From the NCBI GenBank assembly GCA_001899285.1, contig MKWA01000002.1, positions 373,844 through 410,289 on the forward strand: a stretch of DNA of 36,446 nt, read 5' to 3'. The translations under genes were made by a program, and so were the position numbers. Each line of letters starts with the position of its first letter. The stretch's first letter is position 1. Positions 28,447-36,446 of this stretch are shown in pieces. The notes beneath the pieces are model-generated. The model had not been told where the DNA came from and did not search any database. It worked only from the letters and a program-made list of their open reading frames with translations. The DNA is from Rhizobiales bacterium 64-17. Its GTDB lineage: Bacteria; Pseudomonadota; Alphaproteobacteria; Rhizobiales; Xanthobacteraceae.

Positions 28447-29421
28447 CTACTTCACCACGATCCCAGCGTCCTTGATGATCGGCCACCACTTGGCGATATC
28501 GTCCTTCTGCAATTTGGCGAGCGCCGCGGCCGAGCGCATCTCCGGCGGATAGACATCCTGGCCGACCGACGCGAGGCGCTTCTGCACCTCCGGGTCAGCC
28601 AGCGCCGTCTTCATGGCCGCCTCGAGCCTGGCGACGATCGCCGGGTTCGTGCCTTTCGGCGCGAACAGCGCCGTCCAGGTCAGGATGTGCAGGCCCGGCA
28701 GCCCGGCTTCGTCCACCGTCGGAATGGTCGGCGCGGACGCGATCCGCGTTGTCGCGGTCACCGCGAAAGCCTTGATGTTGCCGCTGCGAACCTGCGGCAG
28801 CGACGTGGCGGGCGTATCGAACATCAGATCGATGTTCCCGGCGGTCAGATCCTGCATCGCCGGCGCGAGGCCACGGTAAGGCACGAAGTTGAATGTCGTC
28901 CCGGTCATGGTCTGGAAGAACACGCCGCCGACATGGCCGACGCTGCCGATGCCCGATGTCCCCTGATTGGCCTTGCCGGGATTGGCCTTCAGCCAGTCGA
29001 TCAGTTCGCGAAGATTGTTGGCGGGGACTTTCTTGCTGGCGACGATCAGCAGCGGATTCGACGACACCAGGCTGACCGGAACGAAATCTTTCTGCACGTC
29101 ATAATCGAGACGATAGATCGCGCCGTTGGCGACATGCGTGCCCCAAATCCCGGTCATCAGCGTGTAGCCGTCCGGCGCCGCCTTGGCGACACGGCCGGCG
29201 GCAAGACTGCCGGCCGCGCCGCCGACATTCTCGACGATGATCGGCTGGCCGAGCGTATCCTTGATCTTGTCGGCGAAAATCCGCGTGGTCGTGTCGATCG
29301 GGCCGCCCGCCGCGAACGGCACGACGATGGTGATCGGACGCGTCGGATAATCCTGTGCCAGCGCCGGTTGCATAGCGCTTGCGACAATCAAGGCACCAAC
29401 GGCGAATTTGAGAATGGTCAC
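28447..29421 (-). CDS. Bug-family (TctC-type) tripartite tricarboxylate transporter substrate-binding protein
   Basis: A 324-residue periplasmic solute-binding protein with signal peptide MTILKFAVGALIVASAMQPALA. Family signatures are clear: YPTRPITIVVPFAAGGPIDTTTRIFAD near the N terminus, GQPIIVENVGGAAGSLAAGRVAKAAPDGYTL, and VPYRGLAPAMQDLTAGNIDLMFD. These proteins bind carboxylates or related small molecules and work with TctA/TctB membrane subunits or as sensing proteins; no membrane partner is encoded nearby. The start is a GTG at 29421 overlapping the GST stop by four bases, with GGGAG upstream. It is the third gene of the deacetylase–GST–Bug unit. The ligand cannot be read from the sequence. 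Confidence 0.94.
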   Translation of the reverse strand: MTILKFAVGALIVASAMQPALAQDYPTRPITIVVPFAAGGPIDTTTRIFADKIKDTLGQPIIVENVGGAAGSLAAGRVAKAAPDGYTLMTGIWGTHVANGAIYRLDYDVQKDFVPVSLVSSNPLLIVASKKVPANNLRELIDWLKANPGKANQGTSGIGSVGHVGGVFFQTMTGTTFNFVPYRGLAPAMQDLTAGNIDLMFDTPATSLPQVRSGNIKAFAVTATTRIASAPTIPTVDEAGLPGLHILTWTALFAPKGTNPAIVARLEAAMKTALADPEVQKRLASVGQDVYPPEMRSAAALAKLQKDDIAKWWPIIKDAGIVVK

Positions 29422-30185
29422 GGACGGTCTCCCTTGATCGCGGGCGTTAAGGGCAGGAATTCAGACATTCTCGAGCCCGCGTAGAATGTCTGTTGAAACG
29501 CCGGCCGCGCCTGCATCCGCGCATACCAGTCGGTGACGCGGGGATATTTGCCGGTCCAGATTTCCGACATGCCGAGATCGTTCATGCGATCGATCAGCGG
29601 TGCGACGATAATGTCCGCCAGACTGTATTGCTGTCCGAGCAGCCATGGCCCGTGCTCCAGCGCCGCGCTCATGCGCGCGCAGGTATTGCCGATCTGCTCG
29701 AACGAGGCGCGCACGTCCTCATCGCGAAACCCGCCCGGTCCCATCCGCCGATAGAATTGTTTGCGGATCGGCCGGATATCCGCTTCGACACCTTCAAAGG
29801 TGTTGCGGTCCATGCCCTCGTAGCGCGGCAGAAAACCCATGTTGAACGACGGCACGCGCACCGCCGCCGTCGGCACTTCTTCCAGAAACCGCATCCACGC
29901 GCGCATGCGCGCGCGCTCGACCAGATTGTCCGGAGAGAGTTTCACCTGCGGATATTTCTCGTCGAGATACTCGCAGATCACGCTGGAATCGGTGACGACC
30001 TCGCCGTCATCGACCAGCGTCGGAACCACGCCATTCGGATTGATCTTGAGATAATCGGGCTTCAGGTGCTGCTTGGCCTTGCCGATGTCGAGCTTGATAT
30101 CCTCGAACGGCAATTTCTTTTCGGCGAGGCAGATGCGCACCTTCTGGCTGCATGTGGAGTGCGCGGCATTGTAAAGTTTCAGCAT
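29418..30185 (-). CDS. Glutathione S-transferase family protein
   Basis: A 255-residue two-domain cytoplasmic protein. The N-terminal thioredoxin-like domain (MLKLYNAAHSTCSQKVRICLAEKKLPFE) contains a possible catalytic Ser10/Cys12. The cis-Pro and glutathione-contact segments NGVVPTLVDDGEVVTDSSVICEYLDEKYP follow. The C-terminal helical GST domain starts at about residue 85, with GPWLLGQQYSLADIIVAPLIDRM as the usual signature. The class and substrate are not clear. It is 48 bases after the deacetylase and overlaps the Bug gene by four bases, so the three are probably co-transcribed. Confidence 0.92.
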   Translation of the reverse strand: MLKLYNAAHSTCSQKVRICLAEKKLPFEDIKLDIGKAKQHLKPDYLKINPNGVVPTLVDDGEVVTDSSVICEYLDEKYPQVKLSPDNLVERARMRAWMRFLEEVPTAAVRVPSFNMGFLPRYEGMDRNTFEGVEADIRPIRKQFYRRMGPGGFRDEDVRASFEQIGNTCARMSAALEHGPWLLGQQYSLADIIVAPLIDRMNDLGMSEIWTGKYPRVTDWYARMQARPAFQQTFYAGSRMSEFLPLTPAIKGDRP

Positions 30186-30233
30186 GGCGTGCGTCCTTGT
30201 TCCGAAACGGTCGGCGGCAGGTAGGTGAAAGCG

Positions 30234-31184
30234 TCAGCCTGCGATCTTCTCGCGCGATGACTGCCGATCCGCCGCGTACAGTTGCGCGACCTCGGCGTGA
30301 TGCGTCATCCAGCACAGCGGATTGTCGCGCGCCATTTCTATCGCGGCCTTGAACGCCATGGCGCCGGCCGGGCGCCCGAACACATGCGCATGCGCCGTCA
30401 GATCGAGACAGGCGCGCGGCGATCGGATCTCGGACCACCCCTGCAGAATGTTCTGCAGCGTGCGCACGAACGCCCACGGCTCCTGGCCGTAGCGAATGCA
30501 CAGCGGGAAGTCGTTGACCTCCGTGGTGAACGGCATTCCGATAAGATTACCGCCCGCCGTCGGCAGCGTGTGCGGCAGATCGCGGTCGAACACATCGGCG
30601 ATCCAGGTGAAGCCTTCGCGCGCCAGCAATTCCGGCGTCTGCAGGCTCGGCGTGGCGCGCGGACTGATCCATCCCGTCGGCCGGCTGCCGGTCGTTTGCG
30701 CGATGACGGCGATGCAGCGATTGAGATCGGCCGCCTCCTCATCGCGCGATTGATAAGCCGGTATGATGTGCTGCGACCAGGCATGCGCCGCGACCACATG
30801 ACCCTGCCCGATGATCCGCCGCATCAGGTCCGGGTTGCGCTCGGCGAGAATGCCGCTGACGTAGAACACCGCCGTGGTCCCGGTATCGGCCAGAACATCG
30901 AGCAGCCGGTCGGCGCCGGTTCTCGCCCCGTATTCCGCCCAGGACTTGGCCTGGGTGTCATAGACGCCGGCTTTCAGCGGATTTCCCATCGGGCCGATGC
31001 CGGGCGCGGCGTCATCGGTCCAGCCCTCGAGCATGATGCTGACCGACAGCGCGATCGGCCGCGCCTGCGGCCATTGTTGCGGCGATCCTTGCGGCGATCC
31101 TTGTGGCGATCCTTGTGGCGATCCTTGTGGCGATCCTGGTGGCGATCCTTGCGCCCCTGCCGCCGCCCGCTCCTGACCCGACAT
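30234..31184 (-). CDS. NodB-type polysaccharide deacetylase family protein with tandem-repeat N terminus
   Basis: A 316-residue protein whose residues about 45-300 resemble the PuuE/NodB branch of carbohydrate esterases. SVSIMLEGWTDDAAPG, TGTTAVFYVSGILAERNPDLM, GHVVAAHAWSQH (probable metal-binding His residues) and the late LTAHAHVFGRP segment are the visible motifs. The substrate may be a sugar or a cyclic amide, since PuuE allantoinase is in this branch. The first 40 residues are a G-S-P-Q repeat encoded by a 12-bp tandem repeat, with no signal peptide, so the protein is probably cytoplasmic. GGGAGG lies four bases before the ATG at 31184. It leads the deacetylase–GST–Bug unit and is divergent from the TetR gene. 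Confidence 0.88.
   Translation of the reverse strand: MSGQERAAAGAQGSPPGSPQGSPQGSPQGSPQGSPQQWPQARPIALSVSIMLEGWTDDAAPGIGPMGNPLKAGVYDTQAKSWAEYGARTGADRLLDVLADTGTTAVFYVSGILAERNPDLMRRIIGQGHVVAAHAWSQHIIPAYQSRDEEAADLNRCIAVIAQTTGSRPTGWISPRATPSLQTPELLAREGFTWIADVFDRDLPHTLPTAGGNLIGMPFTTEVNDFPLCIRYGQEPWAFVRTLQNILQGWSEIRSPRACLDLTAHAHVFGRPAGAMAFKAAIEMARDNPLCWMTHHAEVAQLYAADRQSSREKIAG
31081..31152 (-). repeat. 12-bp coding minisatellite (six units)
   Basis: Six head-to-tail copies of a 12-base unit (plus-strand GGCGATCCTTGT, with C or G variants at the last two or three bases) lie inside the deacetylase reading frame. On the coding strand each unit reads GGATCGCCA-CAA or close, giving Gly-Ser-Pro-Gln (one unit Gly-Ser-Pro-Pro). 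Because the unit is a multiple of three, gain or loss of copies would keep the frame. Confidence 0.95.
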
Positions 31185-31206
31185 AAAACCTCCCTCGTCC
31201 GCCCTG

Positions 31207-31240
31207 AAACAATTGTTTTATACGTTTGTTTAAAACAAAC
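31207..31240. promoter_or_regulatory. Two adjacent palindromes in the deacetylase/TetR divergent promoter
   Basis: AAACAATTGTTT (31207-31218) is a perfect 12-bp palindrome. GTTTGTTTAAAACAAAC (31224-31240) has two perfect 8-bp arms around one A. Both are built from AAACAA/TTGTTT half-sites and are much more AT-rich than the surroundings. A plus-strand TATACT at 31244-31249 could be the TetR -10, and minus-strand TATAAA at 31217-31222 the deacetylase -10; the palindromes overlap or abut both. They are the likely operators of the TetR regulator, which is inference. Confidence 0.65.
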
Positions 31241-31310
31241 ATTTATACTATGAGGAGTCAACTCCCTGCGCGGAGCCCTGACGGGCTTTCCAACAGACCG
31301 GATCGCGGCG

Positions 31311-31988
31311 ATGCCGAAACTCTCCAGCCCACCCACCGCAAGCCGCCGCGACCCCTCGGAGACAGGGACCGACGGCCGTATCCTGGAAAGCGCGATCGCG
31401 CTGTTCGCCGCCCGAGGTTTCGGTGAGGTTTCGGTGCGCGAGATCGCCGAGCACGCGAACGCCAACCCGGCTGCGATCAGCTACTATTTCGGCGCCAAGG
31501 AGCAGCTCATCAAACAGGCGATCCGCGCGGTGATCGCCCCGCTCAACGTCAAGCGTCTGGCCGCTTTGGAAAAAGTCACGGCAGCGTCGCAACCGCCGAC
31601 AGTGGAAGACGTGGTCCGGGCGATGGTCGAGCCGACCGTCCACGCCAGCCTGAACGGCGCCGGCACGGAGAAGCATTACGCCCGCATCATGCTGCTCGGC
31701 TTCGCGCTGCGTCAGCCGTTCGTCGATGAAGTGATGGCGGAACAGACCGACATCATCGTCGTCAGTTTCGTCGAGGCGCTGGCAAAGGCGCTGCCGAACG
31801 CGTCGCGGGCATCACTGTTCTGGCGCTACGATTTCATGCACGGCGCGACGCAGCACATCCTGCTCGACCAGACCCGCGGCCACCGGCTGCGCCGTCTGTC
31901 CGCCGGACTGACCGACACCGATTCCGCCGAAGCGATCATCCGGGAGTTGATCGCCTTCATCACCGCGGGGATGAAGGCCGCCGCGTGA
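31311..31988 (+). CDS. TetR/AcrR family transcriptional regulator
   Basis: A 225-residue regulator. The N-terminal DNA-binding domain (about residues 22-70) has the TetR helix-turn-helix: ILESAIALFAARGFGEVSVREIAEHANANPAAISYYFGAKEQLIKQAI. The C-terminal ligand-binding region after about residue 80 fits the TetR_C_30-like group, with a YARIMLLGF...FVDEVM helix and ALFWRYDFMHGATQHIL segment. It is transcribed divergently from the deacetylase, with two palindromes between, so it probably represses or induces that operon and itself. The inducer is unknown; a substrate of the GST or the Bug protein is a natural guess. The start at 31311 fits the domain; GGAT lies upstream. Confidence 0.93.
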   Translation: MPKLSSPPTASRRDPSETGTDGRILESAIALFAARGFGEVSVREIAEHANANPAAISYYFGAKEQLIKQAIRAVIAPLNVKRLAALEKVTAASQPPTVEDVVRAMVEPTVHASLNGAGTEKHYARIMLLGFALRQPFVDEVMAEQTDIIVVSFVEALAKALPNASRASLFWRYDFMHGATQHILLDQTRGHRLRRLSAGLTDTDSAEAIIRELIAFITAGMKAAA

Positions 31989-31995
31989 TGGCGGC

Positions 31996-32071
31996 TGGTG
32001 GGCGATGACGGACTCGAACCGCCGACATCCTCCGTGTAAAGGAGGCGCTCTACCAACTGAGCTAATCGCCC
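31996..32071 (-). tRNA. tRNA-Val (anticodon TAC)
   Basis: A 76-base cloverleaf with an encoded CCA. Acceptor stem GGGCGAT/ATCGCCC, D-arm TAGCTCAGTTGGTAGAGC, anticodon stem CTCC/GGAG around a loop with anticodon TAC, T-loop TTCGAGT, discriminator A. The anticodon reads GUA codons and related valine codons. The TetR gene ends seven bases away on the opposite strand. Confidence 0.97.
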
Positions 32072-32082
32072 TTCCCGCGCCG

Positions 32083-32110
32083 TGTATCGCCTCCGGCCCC
32101 GCCGAGGCAA
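32083..32110 (-). promoter_or_regulatory. Promoter of tRNA-Val
   Basis: Minus-strand TTGCCT (32105-32110), a 16-base spacer and GATACA (32083-32088) make a plausible housekeeping promoter ending 11 bases before the tRNA 5' end. It lies between the lon terminator and the tRNA. Confidence 0.6.
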
Positions 32111-32166
32111 GTATCGCGGCTTCGTCCGAAGCCCGCGCCGGATTGTCCCACCGATCCGCCGGATAG

Positions 32167-32194
32167 CAAAACGGCGGCGCCGGAGCGCCGCCGT
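32167..32194 (-). terminator. Rho-independent terminator of lon
   Basis: A perfect 10-bp stem (ACGGCGGCGC/GCGCCGCCGT) with a four-base loop, followed on the minus strand by TTTT. It is 26 bases after the lon stop codon. Confidence 0.88.
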
Positions 32195-32220
32195 CTGCGG
32201 TTTCAGTCAGGTCCGCGCGA

Positions 32221-34641
<2,421 letters not shown>

Positions 34642-34957
34642 AACCCCAGTTCCTTATGTTGTGCCCCACATCTCCGGCCCGCGTCGGGCGCCGTCGATAT
34701 GTGCAACGAGATGGACAGGATGATGGTCGGAGAACCGGCCCCCTTGCCCAGAATCACGCCCGGAATCGCACGGACTTGGTACGCTAGTACGTTTCGGACG
34801 CCTCACGTAGGTAGGAGTGCCATCTCCCCTTGGCAATGGGCCGTTCTGTCCCCCGGTTCCGGCACGCGCGCACGGTCAGCCCGGACAAAACAGGCTGCGG
34901 CAAACGGGGCCGCGTCCTGCGCGGCCCGCCGAAATCACCGAAGCCAGCCGACCGAAA
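34642..34957. other. lon–clpX intergenic region
   Basis: 316 bases without a convincing gene. It holds the clpX terminator-like hairpin near the clpX end and, at 34779-34790, an interrupted palindrome GTAC-GCTA-GTAC about 140 bases before the lon start. No clear heat-shock or housekeeping promoter box could be fixed by eye, though lon must be transcribed from here or from clpX read-through. Confidence 0.5.
34907..34927 (-). terminator. Terminator-like hairpin after clpX
   Basis: GGGCCGCG and CGCGGCCC form a perfect 8-bp stem with a five-base loop about 30 bases after the clpX stop. The following sequence is CGTTTGCC on the minus strand, so the U run is weak and termination may be partial. 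Confidence 0.6.
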
Positions 34958-36238
34958 TCAGGCGCTGGCGCCGCCGGCCGCGTCCTTCTCGCGATCGGAA
35001 CGGTCCGCGTAGATGTAGAGCGGCCGCGCCGTCCCATCGACGACTTCCTTCGACAGCACGACCTCTTCCACGCCTTCGAGGCTCGGCAGGTCGAACATCG
35101 TGTCGAGCAGGATGCTTTCCATGATCGAACGCAGGCCGCGCGCGCCGGTCTTGCGCTCGATCGCCTTGCGGGCGATCGCGCCCAGCGCCTCGTCCGCGAA
35201 GGTGAGATCGATCGATTCCATCTCGAACAGCCGCTGGTACTGCTTCACCAGCGCGTTCTTCGGTGTCGTCAGGATCATCTTCAGCGACGCCTCGTCGAGA
35301 TCCTCGAGCGTGGCGACAACCGGCAGACGGCCGACGAATTCCGGGATCAGACCGTACTTCAACAAGTCTTCGGGCTCGACGTGACGGAAGATCTCGCCGG
35401 TGCGGCGGTCTTCCGGCGCCGACACCTTGGCGCCGAAGCCGATCGAGGTCGACTTGCCGCGCGACGAGATGATCTTCTCAAGGCCCGAGAACGCACCACC
35501 GCAGATGAACAGGATATTGGTGGTGTCGACCTGCAGGAATTCCTGCTGCGGGTGCTTGCGGCCACCCTGCGGCGGCACCGAAGCGACCGTGCCTTCCATG
35601 ATCTTGAGCAGCGCCTGCTGCACGCCCTCGCCCGACACGTCGCGGGTGATCGACGGGTTGTCGGACTTGCGCGAAATCTTGTCGATCTCGTCGATATAGA
35701 CGATGCCGCGCTGCGCGCGCTCGACATTGTAGTCGGCCGCCTGCAGCAGCTTGAGGATGATGTTCTCGACGTCCTCGCCGACATAGCCGGCTTCGGTCAG
35801 CGTCGTCGCATCCGCCATCGTGAACGGCACGTCGAGGATGCGCGCCAAGGTCTGCGCCAGCAACGTCTTGCCCGAGCCGGTCGGACCGATCAGCAGGATG
35901 TTCGACTTCGCCAGTTCGACGTCGTTGTGCTTGGTCTGGTGGTTCAGCCGCTTGTAATGGTTGTGGACCGCGACCGAGAGGACCTTCTTCGCGTGGTCCT
36001 GGCCGATGACGTAGTCATCGAGAACCTTGCGGATTTCCTTCGGGGTCGGGATGCCGTCGCGCGACTTCACCAGCGAGGACTTGTTCTCCTCGCGAATGAT
36101 GTCCATGCAGAGTTCCACGCACTCGTCGCAGATGAACACCGTCGGTCCGGCGATCAGCTTGCGGACTTCGTGCTGGCTCTTGCCGCAGAACGAGCAATAG
36201 AGGGTGTTCTTGGAATCGCTGCCGCCGACTTTGCTCAT
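34958..36238 (-). CDS. clpX: ATP-dependent Clp protease ATP-binding subunit ClpX
   Basis: A 426-residue AAA+ unfoldase that feeds substrates to ClpP. The N-terminal zinc-binding domain has Cys15, Cys18, Cys37 and Cys40 (CSFCGK, CDEC). Walker A is GPTGSGKT (118-125), the pore loop GYVGED (151-156) and Walker B IVYIDE (179-184). The start at 36238 ([15 protein letters not shown]) is chosen because upstream in-frame residues are not family-like and GGAGA lies just before it. clpP is expected upstream, outside the window. It is on the same strand as lon. Confidence 0.98.
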   Translation of the reverse strand: MSKVGGSDSKNTLYCSFCGKSQHEVRKLIAGPTVFICDECVELCMDIIREENKSSLVKSRDGIPTPKEIRKVLDDYVIGQDHAKKVLSVAVHNHYKRLNHQTKHNDVELAKSNILLIGPTGSGKTLLAQTLARILDVPFTMADATTLTEAGYVGEDVENIILKLLQAADYNVERAQRGIVYIDEIDKISRKSDNPSITRDVSGEGVQQALLKIMEGTVASVPPQGGRKHPQQEFLQVDTTNILFICGGAFSGLEKIISSRGKSTSIGFGAKVSAPEDRRTGEIFRHVEPEDLLKYGLIPEFVGRLPVVATLEDLDEASLKMILTTPKNALVKQYQRLFEMESIDLTFADEALGAIARKAIERKTGARGLRSIMESILLDTMFDLPSLEGVEEVVLSKEVVDGTARPLYIYADRSDREKDAAGGASA

Positions 36239-36446
36239 TCGCGTCTCCGTCGAACGCCAATGCGTCCGTTCGTTCACTCGTTCCTGGAAGCTAGTCTCGA
36301 AGCAAGTTTCGAGCCGGACGATGCTCCGGTCTGTTCTCGTTCGGCCCCGCCGTCGGTTCCAGATTCGCCGGCAGAGCACGGCACTCTAAGCGAAGCATGC
36401 TAACGACCGGATAATCAAGATTTCATTAATGATAACGAACCCCTGC
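36239..36446 (-). promoter_or_regulatory. clpX upstream region with a 10-bp palindrome
   Basis: No gene is seen in these 208 bases, which lie between clpX and the expected clpP. The distal 60 bases are AT-rich compared with the rest of the window and contain the perfect palindrome TCATTAATGA (36423-36432). A clpX promoter is plausible here, but no box pair could be fixed with confidence. Confidence 0.35.

Noticed and set aside
31081-31152. Possible CRISPR array
   Set aside because: Units are 12 bases, directly joined without spacers and in frame with a protein; it is a coding minisatellite and no cas genes are present.
34817-36403. 528-codon plus-strand open frame opposite clpX
   Set aside because: Shadow of clpX, which has zinc, Walker and pore-loop motifs on the minus strand.

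Overview
The window reads as chromosome of a high-GC alphaproteobacterium of the order Hyphomicrobiales (Rhizobiales), close to the Bradyrhizobium / Rhodopseudomonas / Pseudolabrys group. The reasons are a proS–lolC pair, a five-gene copper-import cassette in the order described as pcuABCDE in Bradyrhizobium, a complex I operon running on into birA–rnj–mce, the clpX–lon neighbourhood, and a Bug-type tricarboxylate-binding protein. This placement rests on gene order and remembered protein families; no search was run.

Left part (1-8268). A lipoprotein-release permease (cut by the window edge) and prolyl-tRNA synthetase lie on the minus strand. Divergent from proS is a plus-strand copper cassette: a DUF2946 Cys-rich protein, a TonB-dependent receptor, a PCuAC chaperone, a YcnI (DUF1775) protein and a CopC-CopD fusion. 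Together they would carry copper across the outer membrane, hold it in the periplasm and pass it to or through the inner membrane for cytochrome oxidase assembly. A strong terminator closes the cassette, preceded by a structured stretch that may be a small RNA.

Middle (8285-27059, minus strand). One tightly packed transcription unit carries nuoA to nuoN, with three guest genes inside: a DHCW-motif cupin between nuoB and nuoC, and a fluoroacetyl-CoA-thioesterase-like (FlK-like) hotdog protein plus a GFA-type zinc protein between nuoC and nuoD. It continues without clear gaps into birA, RNase J, methylmalonyl-CoA epimerase and a DUF1467 membrane protein. The nuo upstream region holds a long-spaced perfect 10-bp inverted repeat, a separate 9-bp hairpin and tRNA-Asp.

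Right part (27401-36446). An HU gene (plus strand) with a strong terminator is followed by a 25-base copy of a tRNA-Asp 3' end. After that comes an accessory-looking islet: a small secreted basic protein, a Bug solute-binding protein, a glutathione S-transferase, a NodB-type polysaccharide deacetylase with a 12-bp minisatellite in its coding sequence, and a divergent TetR regulator with two palindromes in the shared promoter. The conserved chromosome resumes with tRNA-Val, lon and clpX on the minus strand.

The best candidates for something undescribed are the FlK-like thioesterase and its companions inside the complex I operon, and the TetR-controlled deacetylase–GST–Bug islet with its coding minisatellite.
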